64,000 bases of DNA, from assembly GCA_002154585.1 (NCBI GenBank), contig MUNG01000010.1, positions 1-64,000 of the forward strand, given 5' to 3'. This stretch comes from Streptomyces pseudogriseolus. Lineage in GTDB: Bacteria > Actinomycetota > Actinomycetes > Streptomycetales > Streptomycetaceae. Position 1 is the first letter of the stretch. Each line of letters starts with the position of its first letter. The position numbers and the translations under genes were made by a program. Shown here one piece after another: positions 27,108-35,063 of the stretch. The notes under the pieces were generated by a model. That model was given only the letters and a program-made list of their open reading frames with translations. It was not told the DNA's origin and ran no database searches.

Positions 27108-27814
27108 CCGCGCGGGACGTGGTGACCATGGCGGGCGTCCGGGAGACCGCCCGCCGGGCCGCCGAGAGCGTGGCCCGGTGGCGGGACGCCCCTGCCGTGC
27201 ACCCCACCGGCGTGCTGTGCTCCGGCACCCTGCACGTCGCCGGCCGCGACGCCGCGTGGGGCGTGCCCTGGCTGGACCGGCACGCCTCGTACCCGGCGAT
27301 CGTGCGCTGGTCCCACGCCCTCGGCACGCCCCGGCGGCTGCCGGACGCGCTCGGCCTCGCCGTCCGCGTCGAGCACGCGGGCGGCCCGGAACGGCCGCTC
27401 GACCTGCTGTTCACCTCCAGCGGCACGGGCCGCCTCGGCCGCCACGTGCCGCTGCTCCGCCCCGACGCGCTCACCGGCGCGTACTCGACGCTGCTGACGT
27501 ACCGGACGGGGGAGCGCGAGCGGGTGCTCGCCGCCTTCCCGGTGCTCGATCCGCCGTACACGCCACGGCCGACGCTGTGGCAGGAACTCGCCTGCCGTCC
27601 CGTCCGGTTCCGGCTGTGCGCGGCCGCGAGCGGTGAGCCCTGGCGGCCGTTCGCGTCCCTCACCCTGGAAGCGGTGCATCCCGCTCCCGCGGAGACCACG
27701 GTGTCGTACGACCCCGTCGCGCACAGCCTGCCCGGCCTGTGCCCGGCCGGGCGCCTCAACCGGCTGCGCGACGCCGCGTACGCCGGCTCCCGCCGGGGAC
27801 GCGGCGCCACCTGA
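27104..27814 (+). CDS. Catalase-superfamily-like protein of unknown function
   Basis: 236 residues from GTG 27104, whose GTGA overlaps the Rieske stop (ATG 27128 is an alternative). The sequence resembles the catalase-fold proteins often annotated phosphodiesterase in Streptomyces (SYPAIVRWSHALGTPRRLPDALGLAVRV, LFTSSGTGRLGRHVPLL, TYSTLLTY-like pattern). The heme-ligating tyrosine motif of true catalases is not evident, so catalytic activity is doubtful. Coupling to the Rieske gene suggests a redox role. Its 3' end overlaps the convergent hemerythrin frame by 59 bp. Confidence 0.75.
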   Translation: MTARDVVTMAGVRETARRAAESVARWRDAPAVHPTGVLCSGTLHVAGRDAAWGVPWLDRHASYPAIVRWSHALGTPRRLPDALGLAVRVEHAGGPERPLDLLFTSSGTGRLGRHVPLLRPDALTGAYSTLLTYRTGERERVLAAFPVLDPPYTPRPTLWQELACRPVRFRLCAAASGEPWRPFASLTLEAVHPAPAETTVSYDPVAHSLPGLCPAGRLNRLRDAAYAGSRRGRGAT

Positions 27815-28673
27815 CCGCTGACCTGCTGGTTGTCGCCGCCGCTGACGTCCTGACCGTCTCCGCCAGGCCGGAGGCCGTCTCAGCCGGGCCGGTGGCCGTC
27901 TCGGCCGGGCCGGTGGCCGTCTCGGCCGGGCCGGTCACCGTCTCAGCCAGGCCGGACGCCGCCCCAGTCAGGCCGGAGGCCGTCTCAGCCGGGCCGGCGG
28001 GCTGCGCGTACGGCCAGGGTGACCGTGCCGGCGGCCGCGAGCGCACCCGCTGCGGTGAGGCGGCGCGCCGAGTGGCAGGGCCGCCGACCGGCGCCAGGTC
28101 CCGCAGCCGGTCGAACGCGCTGAGCGGGACACCCCGTACCGCGTTTCCGGGCGGCCTCCGGGGAACGCCGGGGTGCGGCCGGGACGGGGCCGTCGCCCGT
28201 ACGGCCTCCCACGCCGCGCCGACGCGCCGCAGCCTGCGGTCGCCGAACGCGGTCCGCAGCCGCGGCAGCAGCTCGTCCTCCTCGTCGCGGATGTCCTGCC
28301 GGATCAGCGTGAACGCCTGCCGGATCCACTCCGCGCGCCGGGGGTCGCCGGGGGAGTGCTCGATCCGGGCGATCAGCTCGTTGATCGCCTGGTGCTCCTC
28401 CTCGACCCGGCGGGTCAGCTCCTCCCCGTCGGGAGCGATGTGCCGCAGCAGCGGCCACAGCACGGTCTCCTCGGCGAAGGCGTGGCTGAACACCAGCTGG
28501 ACGATGTCCGACCACACGGCGTCCGGTTCGCCCGGGGGGAGGTCCTCGGACAGGTAGCGGTTCATCATGGCGTCGAGCCGTGCGTGGTCCCGGCGCTGGC
28601 GCATCAGGATGCTGTCGTCGCCGCCGAGCGCGTCGGCGTCCAGTCCGGAGATCGACACGGCGGGCGCGGTCAC
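27756..28673 (-). CDS. Hemerythrin (HHE)-domain protein with repetitive C-terminus
   Basis: 305 residues as read, from GTG 28673 five bases after GGAGGA. Residues ~20-150 are a hemerythrin four-helix domain with iron-ligand histidines and acids (RDHARLDAMM, FSHAFAEETVLWPLL, EEHQAINELIARIEH, RDEEDELLPRL). After about residue 195 the frame enters seven 21-bp repeats encoding GPAETAT-like heptads. A different frame, ending at 27985, gives a hydrophobic Ala-rich tail (LTAAGALAAAGTVTLAV) that looks more like the family's usual end, so a one-base shift near 28085 is possible. Diiron hemerythrins sense or store O2 and NO. Confidence 0.8.
   Translation of the reverse strand: MTAPAVSISGLDADALGGDDSILMRQRRDHARLDAMMNRYLSEDLPPGEPDAVWSDIVQLVFSHAFAEETVLWPLLRHIAPDGEELTRRVEEEHQAINELIARIEHSPGDPRRAEWIRQAFTLIRQDIRDEEDELLPRLRTAFGDRRLRRVGAAWEAVRATAPSRPHPGVPRRPPGNAVRGVPLSAFDRLRDLAPVGGPATRRAASPQRVRSRPPARSPWPYAQPAGPAETASGLTGAASGLAETVTGPAETATGPAETATGPAETASGLAETVRTSAAATTSRSAVRWRRVPGGSRRTRRRAAG
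27849..27995. repeat. Seven 21-bp tandem repeats
   Basis: The unit is GGTGGCCGTCTCGGCCGGGCC, with units at 27870, 27891, 27912, 27933, 27954 and 27975 and a partial first copy. Two are identical and the rest differ at a few bases. Period 21 keeps the reading frame. Confidence 0.9.
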
Positions 28674-28726
28674 GGCCGTCCTCCGCGCGCGTTCGTGTCC
28701 CGGCGGCTGTCGTAGGGGGTGCTCAT
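28670..28726 (-). CDS. Possible 18-residue leader peptide coupled to the hemerythrin gene
   Basis: ATG 28726 follows GAGGAGCCACC. It encodes MSTPYDSRRDTNARGGRP, with its TGA overlapping the hemerythrin GTG (GTGA). It is hydrophilic, with no family recognised. It could set translation of the hemerythrin. Confidence 0.4.
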   Translation of the reverse strand: MSTPYDSRRDTNARGGRP

Positions 28727-28830
28727 GGTGGCTCCTCGGGTCGGTTCCGAGCGCCGGGTTCCCCGGACGGAGCGGACCGCGCAGCCCTGCGCGGGCCTTT
28801 TCGCGGTGCGGACCCTCCGGCGCCCGCGGG

Positions 28831-29364
28831 TCAGCCGACCGGCCAGCCCGCCACCCGGCTCCTCGCCGGCTTCTCCTCCTGGGGCCGCACCTGCCCGTTG
28901 CGGATGACGCCGCGCCAGGCGCCGCATTCCTGGCCCACCCCTTCGATGAACTGCCGGAAGCGGGCCAGCTCGGACCGCACCAGCCGCGGCGTCAGCGGCG
29001 TCCGGTGCGCCAGGTGCCGCCGGGACGGCCGGGTCACGGACCGCAGGCTCACCACGATCTCCGTACGGTCCGGGGCGAGGGCGCGGAACCGCACCTCGCC
29101 CCGGTGCCCGGCCCAGCGGCCGAGACCCTGCCACGCGATCAGCTCGTCGGGACGCTGTTCGACGACCTCCGCCAGGAACGTCCAGGTCGCCCAGCCGGTG
29201 CCGACCTCCCACCGGGTGAGGTTCGGGCGGAGCTGCTCGACGCCCCTCACCCAGCGCATGAAGCGCGGGAAGGTCTTGAACTGGGTCCACTGGTTGTAGG
29301 CGGTGTGCACGGGAACGGCGACCTCGATCGCCTCTTCGACGGACTGCGCGGCTGCTGACGGCAT
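28831..29364 (-). CDS. SRPBCC (polyketide cyclase/dehydrase-like) family protein
   Basis: 177 residues. A START/SRPBCC fold is read from EEAIEVAVPVHTAYNQWTQF, FPRFMRWVRGVEQL and the mixed strands that follow. It closely parallels the protein at 38223-38696 over the first ~60 residues (AYxQWTQFxxFPRFM), so they are distant paralogues. A C-terminal extension is Arg/Pro-rich. Proteins of this type bind hydrophobic ligands; function unknown. A hemerythrin gene lies next to each of the two paralogues. Confidence 0.85.
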   Translation of the reverse strand: MPSAAAQSVEEAIEVAVPVHTAYNQWTQFKTFPRFMRWVRGVEQLRPNLTRWEVGTGWATWTFLAEVVEQRPDELIAWQGLGRWAGHRGEVRFRALAPDRTEIVVSLRSVTRPSRRHLAHRTPLTPRLVRSELARFRQFIEGVGQECGAWRGVIRNGQVRPQEEKPARSRVAGWPVG

Positions 29365-29456
29365 GGCCCCACCTGTCGTTCGGGTTTCTCCTCAGTGTGC
29401 CCCGCATGCCGCACCGCTACCACGCGTCCCCGCGCGCCAGCCCCCCGCCCACACCG

Positions 29457-30389
29457 TCACCCGATGCGCACGCCCGCTCCGCTGACCCGCACCCGGGGGT
29501 CGCCCGCCCGCAGGGCCACCGTGAGCTCGCCGGGACGCCCCAGGTCCTCGCCCTGACGCAGCGTGAGGACGACGTCCTCGGGAACCAGGCCCAGCTCACG
29601 GGCGTACCCGCCGAACGCCGCGGCCGCCGCCCCGGTCGCCGGATCCTCGACGACCCCGCCCACGGGGAACGGGTCCCGCACATGGAAGAGCGTCGGCGAC
29701 TCCCGCCACACCAGCTGCACGGTGGTCAGGTCCAGGCGGTGCATCAGCGCCTCGAGACGCGCGAAGTCGTAGGCGAGGTCCGCCAGTCGGGCGCGGGTCG
29801 CCGCCGCCAGCACCAGATGGCGGGCGCCCGCGTAGGCGATGCGCGGCGGGAAGGCCGGGTCGAGGTCGGCGGCCGGCCAGTCCAGCGCGGCCAGCGCCTC
29901 CGCCAGGTCGGCGTCGGCGACCTCCTCGACGTACGGCTCGACGCTGGTGAGCGTGGCCCGCACCGTGCCGTCGTCCTCCGCCGTCACGTCCACCGGCACC
30001 GGACCGGCCTGCGTCGCGAAGAGCAGCGGTCCCGGGCCCAGCCGCTCGGCGAGCGCCACGGCCGCCGCCACGGTCGCGTGCCCGCAGAACGGCACCTCGG
30101 CCTTCGGACTGAAGTAGCGGATGCGGTACGTCCGCCCCTCGGGGCCGTCCAGTCCCTCGGGCGCGTCCAGTCCCTCGGGCCCGACCCGCCCCTCGGTGTC
30201 GTCCAGGCCCTCCGGCGGGCCGGTCAGGAAGGCGGACTCCGAGTATCCGAGGTCCGCGGCGACGGCCAGCATCTCCCCGTCGTCCAGCGCACGGGCGTCC
30301 AGCACCACACCGGCGGGGTTCCCGCCCGCGGGGTCAGTGGAGAAGGCGGTGTAGCGCAGCACCTCGGGCCGTGAAGCGGTGGTTGTCAT
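29457..30389 (-). CDS. PhzF-family epimerase/isomerase-like protein
   Basis: 310 residues from ATG 30389 (no good ribosome site; longer starts are possible). It has the double hot-dog fold typical of PhzF/diaminopimelate-epimerase-like proteins: FSTDPAGGNPAGVV with catalytic Glu in YSESAFL, FCGHATVAAAVAL, and GVVEDPATGAAAAAFGGYA. Members isomerise small metabolites. An unusual insertion of about 25 residues after SESAFLTG consists of PEGLD-like repeats coded by 18-bp tandem units. It is divergent from the molybdoenzyme gene. Confidence 0.9.
   Translation of the reverse strand: MTTTASRPEVLRYTAFSTDPAGGNPAGVVLDARALDDGEMLAVAADLGYSESAFLTGPPEGLDDTEGRVGPEGLDAPEGLDGPEGRTYRIRYFSPKAEVPFCGHATVAAAVALAERLGPGPLLFATQAGPVPVDVTAEDDGTVRATLTSVEPYVEEVADADLAEALAALDWPAADLDPAFPPRIAYAGARHLVLAAATRARLADLAYDFARLEALMHRLDLTTVQLVWRESPTLFHVRDPFPVGGVVEDPATGAAAAAFGGYARELGLVPEDVVLTLRQGEDLGRPGELTVALRAGDPRVRVSGAGVRIG
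30147..30218. repeat. Four 18-bp tandem repeats inside the phzF-like gene
   Basis: GTCCAGTCCCTCGGGCGC-type units at 30147, 30165, 30183 and 30201, the first two nearly identical. They encode six-residue EGLDxP-like repeats on the minus strand. Confidence 0.85.
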
Positions 30390-30401
30390 ATGGCCGACAA
30401 C
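30382..30401. promoter_or_regulatory. Palindrome over the phzF-like start codon
   Basis: GTTGTC-8-GACAAC, a perfect inverted repeat centred at the start codon of the minus-strand gene; possible operator or translational structure. Confidence 0.3.
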
Positions 30402-30571
30402 ACGAGCGGAGATCGTGATGTTCCCCCGGCCGAGGAGAGGGAACCCGCTCCCCGCGCTTCCTCCTGGCCGCGTGGCGGCCGGGGCCACCCCATCGGCGGA
30501 AGATCATGTGGCCGCCACCCACCGGGAGCGTGAGACTGGAGGGCGTCCGCGTGTCCGGTGAAGGAGAGTCC

Positions 30572-32890
30572 ATGCCCGAGCGGCCCGACGACGGTTCCCA
30601 GGAACGGCTCACCGTGACACCGCCCAAGAAGTGGGCCACTGGAGCGCCCGCGGTGCTGCACGCGCTGGAGTACTCCCTCGACCAGACCACCCCCGTGCGC
30701 ACCGGGCAGACGCTGCTGACGATGAACCAGGTCGGCGGGATCGACTGCCCCGGCTGCGCCTGGGCGGACCCGGCCCCCGGACACCGGCACCGCAACGAGT
30801 ACTGCGAGAACGGCGCCAAGCACATCAACGACGAGGCGACCACCCGCCGCATCGGCCGCGACTTCTTCCGCGAGCACCCGGTGTCCGAGCTCGCCCGCCG
30901 CTCCGACAAGTGGCTCAACGACCAGGGCCGGCTCACCGAACCGATGGTCAAGCGGCCCGACTCCGACCACTACGAGCCGATCAGCTGGCACGACGCCTTC
31001 GGACTGCTCGCCCAGGAACTCAACCTGCTGGACTCGCCCGACGAGGCCGTCTTCTACACCTCGGGTCGCGCCAGCAACGAGGCCGCCTTCGTCCTCCAGC
31101 TGTTCGCCCGCGCCTTCGGCACCAACAATCTCCCCGACTGCAGCAACCTGTGCCACGAGTCCAGCGGTCACGCCCTGCACGAGACCCTCGGCACCGGCAA
31201 GGGCACGGTCAGCCTGGAGGACATGCACCACGCCGACCTGATCTTCGTCGTGGGACAGAACCCCGGCTCCAACCACCCCCGCCAGCTGTCCGCGCTGGAG
31301 GAGGCCAAGCGCAACGGCGCCCGCATCGTCGCGGTCAACCCGCTGCCCGAGGCCGGGCTGCTGCGGTTCAAGAACCCCCAGAAGCCGCGCGGCATCATCG
31401 GCCGCGGCACCCCGATCGCCGACCGGTTCCTGCACATCCGCGTCGGCGGCGACCTCGCCCTGTTCCAGGGCCTCAACCGGCTGCTCCTGGAGGCCGAGGA
31501 CGCCCGCCCCGGCACCGTCCTCGACCACGACTTCATCCGCGAGAACACCGACGGGTTCGAGGCGTTCGCCCGGCACATCCGCTCCGTCGACTGGGACGAC
31601 ATCACCGCCGCGACCGGGCTCACCCGCCAGGAGATCGAGCAGGTCCGCGACGAGGTGCTGCGCTCCGAACGCGTCATCGTCTGCTGGGCGATGGGCATCA
31701 CCCAGCACAAGCACGCCGTGCCCACCATCCGCGAATTCGTCAACTTCCTCATGCTGCGCGGCAACCTGGGCCGGGCGGGCGCCGGAGCCTGCCCGGTGCG
31801 CGGACACAGCAACGTGCAGGGTGACCGGACCATGGGCATCTGGGAGAAGATGCCGGACTCCTTCCTCGACTCCCTCCAGGAGGAGTTCGGCTTCGACCCG
31901 CCGCGCCACCACGGACTCGACTCGGTCAACGCGATCCGCGCGATGCTCGAGGGCCGCGTGAAGTTCTTCCTCTCCCTCGCCGGCAACTTCGTGCGCGCCG
32001 CACCCGACAGCATGGTCACCGAGGAGGCCATGCGCGCTTGCCGGCTCACCGCGCACATCTCCACCAAGCTCAACCGGACGCACACCGTCTGCGGCCGTAC
32101 CGCGCTGATCCTGCCGACCCTCGGCCGCACCGAACGGGACGTGCAGTCCGGCGGCGAGCAGTTCGTCACCGTGGAGAACTCGATGAGCGAGGTGCACACC
32201 TCACGCGGACGCCTCAAGCCGGCCTCCACGGTGCTGCTCAGCGAGGTCGCCATCCTCTGCCGCCTCGCCCACCGCACCCTCGCGGGACGCGGCCCCGACA
32301 TCCCCTGGGGCCTGTTCGAGTCGGACTACGGCGAGATCCGCGACCGCATCTCCCGCATCGTGCCGGGGCTGCACGACTTCAACCGGCGCGTGGTGCGCCC
32401 CGGCGGCATCCGGCTCCCGAACGCCGTCAACGAGGGCGTGTTCCACACCGAGACCGCCAAGGCGCGGTTCACCCGCAACGAGCACGAGGCGCCCAGCGTC
32501 CCCGACGGGCACCTGCTGCTCCAGACGCTGCGCTCCCACGACCAGTGGAACACCGTGCCGTACACGGACAACGACCGCTACCGGGGCATTCACGGCAGCA
32601 GGCGCGTCGTCCTCGTCAACCCCGACGACCTCACCGAGCTGGGTCTCGCCGACGGGGACCGGGTCGACCTCGTCGGGGTGTGGAAGGACGGCTCGGAACG
32701 GCGCGCCGACGGGTTCACGATCGTCGCCTACCCGACGAAGGCCGGGACGGCGGCCGCCTACTACCCGGAGACCAACGTCCTGGTGCCCCTTGACAGCGTC
32801 GCCGACGGCAGCAACCAGCCGGCCTCGAAGAGCGTCGTCGTCCGCCTGGAGCACGCGCCCCGGCCGGCTCCGGCCGAGGTCCCCGGCTGA
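30572..32890 (+). CDS. FdhF/YdeP-family molybdopterin oxidoreductase
   Basis: 772 residues from ATG 30572, after GAAGGAGAG. The length and the single DCPGCAWAD cluster near residue 55 fit the FdhF/YdeP type (formate-dehydrogenase-alpha-like). The Mo-bis-pterin regions are recognisable: YTSGRASNEAAF, DCSNLCHESSGHAL (putative Mo-ligand Cys), FVVGQNPGSNHPR, and the C-terminal YRGIHGSRRVVLVNPDD domain. YdeP relatives are linked to acid or stress tolerance; the substrate is undefined. No accessory FdhD or small subunit is adjacent. It is followed after 67 bp by the repeat-protein gene. Confidence 0.92.
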   Translation: MPERPDDGSQERLTVTPPKKWATGAPAVLHALEYSLDQTTPVRTGQTLLTMNQVGGIDCPGCAWADPAPGHRHRNEYCENGAKHINDEATTRRIGRDFFREHPVSELARRSDKWLNDQGRLTEPMVKRPDSDHYEPISWHDAFGLLAQELNLLDSPDEAVFYTSGRASNEAAFVLQLFARAFGTNNLPDCSNLCHESSGHALHETLGTGKGTVSLEDMHHADLIFVVGQNPGSNHPRQLSALEEAKRNGARIVAVNPLPEAGLLRFKNPQKPRGIIGRGTPIADRFLHIRVGGDLALFQGLNRLLLEAEDARPGTVLDHDFIRENTDGFEAFARHIRSVDWDDITAATGLTRQEIEQVRDEVLRSERVIVCWAMGITQHKHAVPTIREFVNFLMLRGNLGRAGAGACPVRGHSNVQGDRTMGIWEKMPDSFLDSLQEEFGFDPPRHHGLDSVNAIRAMLEGRVKFFLSLAGNFVRAAPDSMVTEEAMRACRLTAHISTKLNRTHTVCGRTALILPTLGRTERDVQSGGEQFVTVENSMSEVHTSRGRLKPASTVLLSEVAILCRLAHRTLAGRGPDIPWGLFESDYGEIRDRISRIVPGLHDFNRRVVRPGGIRLPNAVNEGVFHTETAKARFTRNEHEAPSVPDGHLLLQTLRSHDQWNTVPYTDNDRYRGIHGSRRVVLVNPDDLTELGLADGDRVDLVGVWKDGSERRADGFTIVAYPTKAGTAAAYYPETNVLVPLDSVADGSNQPASKSVVVRLEHAPRPAPAEVPG

Positions 32891-32957
32891 CCGTGCGGCG
32901 GCGCGCCCCGCACCCCAGGATGGGAAGCAGGGGGCAGGCGACCCGGGAGGTGCGGTG

Positions 32958-34067
32958 ATGGGCGACAACGCCGACAACGCCGATGACACCGAGGCTCAGG
33001 ACACCGAGCCTTACGACACCGAGTACGACGACACCGAGTACGACGACACCGAGCACGACGGCCCCGAGACCGACGCGGCCGGGATCGAGGAAGCGTACGA
33101 GGCGGGCGACGAGGGGACGACCGTCCCCCGGGCTCCGGCCGCGCCCACCGACACGGACGTCTTCCTGGACGTCCCGCTGCTGAAGGTCGACAAGATCGAC
33201 CTGGACGTCGAGGACCTCCGCGCCCATGTGTCGCTCCAGGCCGAGGTGCTCGACCTGCTGAAGCTCAGCGTCGGCGCGGACGTCTCCCTCGGCCGGGTGC
33301 ACCTGGGCATCTCCGGCGTGGAGGCCCAGGCGCAGCTCAGGGTGCGCCTCGACAACGTGGCGGTGATCGTCAACCGGGTGCTCACCACCGTGGACCGCAA
33401 CCCGGAGATCCTCACCGAACTGGCCCGGGGCGTGAGCGCCGCCGTGCGGGACGTCGGCGGCGGAGCCCGTGAAGCGGTGGGCGCGGTCGGCGCGGGCGCC
33501 GGACAGGCCGTCCAGGACGTCGGCGCGGGTGCGGGCGGCGCGGTACGGGATGTGGGCCGGGGCGCGGGAGGAGCCGTCGAGGAGGTCGGCCGGGGCGCCG
33601 GAGGCGCGGTGCGGGATGTGGGCGCGGGCGCCGGGGGCGCCGTACGGGACGTCGGCGCCGGGGCCGGCGGGGCCGTGCAGGACGTCGGCGCGGGCGCCGG
33701 GGAGGCCGTCCAGGACGTGGGCGGTGGGGTCGGCGCGGTCGCGGAGGACGTCGGACGCGGTGCGGGGCAGGCCGTGGAAACGGCGGGCGGGGGCGTGGCA
33801 CGCACCGTCGGAGGCGTCGGCGCGCAGACGGGGCAGGTCGTCGAGGGAGCGGGGGAGACCGTCGCCGGGGCGGCCGGACAGCAGGTCACGGACACGGCGG
33901 GACGCGCGACGGCGCCCGCCCGCAAGGCGACCAGGTCGGCCGCCAAGAAGCGCACGGCGGCCGAGGGCGCCACCCGCGGACGCCGGGTCCGCGGCGAGGA
34001 CGGCACGTTGCCCCCGAGGCCGGCCCGGCGGCGCGCGCCCGCCGCGGAACCCGGGGAACCACCGTGA
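32958..34067 (+). CDS. Hendecad-repeat protein with acidic N-terminus and basic C-terminus
   Basis: 369 residues from ATG 32958 (CGGGAGG upstream). Residues 1-55 are very acidic with DTEYD repeats. About 65-155 form a conserved-looking alpha/beta segment (DVFLDVPLLKVDKIDLDVED, VSLQAEVLDLLKLSVGADV, VRLDNVAVIVNRVLTTVDRN). About 162-304 are 13 tandem 11-residue repeats of AVRDVGAGAGG. The last ~60 are Lys/Arg/Ala-rich, like histone H1. Hendecads form long amphipathic helices, as in LEA and membrane-binding proteins, although the high glycine content here is unusual. Function unknown; stress protection or chromosome/membrane binding is inference. Confidence 0.8.
   Translation: MGDNADNADDTEAQDTEPYDTEYDDTEYDDTEHDGPETDAAGIEEAYEAGDEGTTVPRAPAAPTDTDVFLDVPLLKVDKIDLDVEDLRAHVSLQAEVLDLLKLSVGADVSLGRVHLGISGVEAQAQLRVRLDNVAVIVNRVLTTVDRNPEILTELARGVSAAVRDVGGGAREAVGAVGAGAGQAVQDVGAGAGGAVRDVGRGAGGAVEEVGRGAGGAVRDVGAGAGGAVRDVGAGAGGAVQDVGAGAGEAVQDVGGGVGAVAEDVGRGAGQAVETAGGGVARTVGGVGAQTGQVVEGAGETVAGAAGQQVTDTAGRATAPARKATRSAAKKRTAAEGATRGRRVRGEDGTLPPRPARRRAPAAEPGEPP
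33441..33869 (+). repeat. Thirteen 33-bp tandem repeats (11-residue units)
   Basis: Units begin GCCGTGCGGGACGTCGGC and vary mostly at third positions. Units 3 to 8 are the most alike; the last three are degenerate. Confidence 0.9.
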
Positions 34068-34073
34068 ACGCGT

Positions 34074-34312
34074 GACGCCGGCAGCGACGACCCGCGGGAC
34101 ATCGCCTTCCACACGACGGTCCACGCCGACCGCCTCCGCTTCACCGCCGCACCCCGCACCTCCGTCCGCTTCCCGGGCACGGGCGAGCGCACGTCGGTCA
34201 GCCGGAGCGAGCGCACGCACCTCCCGGACGCGGTCGAGCCGGACGTGGACTACCACGAGGTCACCGTCGACTACCGCCTGGAGACGGGTCTGAGGGAGCC
34301 TCCGCCCGACTG
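34074..34312 (+). pseudogene. Coding-like segment without a start codon, in frame after the repeat-protein stop
   Basis: Directly after the TGA at 34065-34067 the same frame continues for ~80 codons to TGA 34310-34312. Its third positions are nearly all G/C and its composition is protein-like (DPRDIAFHTTVHADRLRF, then DVDYHEVTVDYRLETGL). No ATG, GTG or TTG lies in frame near its beginning. A GTG at 34064 would be the natural coupled start but hits TGA after three codons, so a one-base frameshift near 34066-34076 would rescue an ~80-residue protein. I recognise no family. Confidence 0.5.
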
Positions 34313-34337
34313 ACCGGGCCGCGCAGGCCCTTCGGGT

Positions 34338-35010
34338 TCAGGTGAGCGGCCAGGTGCGCAGCGCCGCGTCCGCCATGGCCTGGAGTTCCTCCCGGCCGAT
34401 CCCGCTCGCGGCCTGGACGGCGATGCCGAAGGCCAGGGTGGTGACGTAGCGGGCGAGCAGGGCCGGGTCGGCGCCGGGCGGCAGGTCGCCTTCGGCGACG
34501 GCCCGTTCGAAGCGTTCGCGCACGCTGCCGCAGCCGTCGTTGCGCCAGGCGGCGAGCAGGTCGCGCACGGCCTGCCCGCCGTCGCTGGTGCTCAGGGCGG
34601 CCTGCACGCCCAGACATCCCCGGGGAGGCGTCGGGCGGGTGGTGGTCCGCACGGTCCCCGTGAGGATCGCGGTGGCGACCTCATGGGCGGTCGGCTCCTC
34701 GAGGGCACGGATGAGGTAGCCGCCGGGGCCCTCCGTGTAGCGCTCCAGCGCCTAGCGGAACAGCTCCTCCTTGTTGCCGAAGGCCGCGTACATGCTGGTG
34801 GTGGAGATGCCCATCGCCTGCGTCAGGGTGGCGAGGCTCGCCCCCTCGTAGCCGTGCTTCCAGAAGACGAGCATGGCCGTCTCCAGCGCTTCCTCGGCGT
34901 CGAATCCCCGTGGACCGGCCCCCGTTCGCCCGCCCCCGGCCGTCGGTAGTGCTGGGGGTACCTCGACTCGGGGGCCTGCCGCACTGACTCGGCGGTACCG
35001 GCACCGGCAT
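34338..35010 (-). pseudogene. TetR-family regulator, broken by an amber codon and probably a frameshift
   Basis: The helix-turn-helix region is clear (GFDAEEALETAMLVFWKHGYEG, here split: GFDAEEALETAM and VFWKHGYEGASLATL; then TTSMYAAFGNKEELFR). It is interrupted by TAG at 34752-34754 exactly where relatives read KEELFRKALERY (AAG). The same frame then continues ALERYTEGPGGYLI to the normal end at 34338. At the 5' end, the typical leader STTDGRGRANG is in another frame, joined by an apparent one-base deletion near 34910-34915. The plausible original start is ATG 35010, divergent from the serine-hydrolase gene, which it probably regulated. Confidence 0.75.
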
Positions 35011-35063
35011 CGTTCTTCGTGCTGATCCACATGATCCATTCGGTCCACGGAGAAGGAATTCCG

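Noticed and set aside
27849..27995. Possible minisatellite or attachment site unrelated to coding
   Set aside because: The 21-bp period keeps the hemerythrin frame open, so I list it as a coding repeat; no integrase or direct-repeat-bounded element is nearby.
33441..33869. Possible CRISPR array (regular 33-bp repeats)
   Set aside because: The units are contiguous with no spacers, vary at third codon positions and encode an 11-residue protein repeat.
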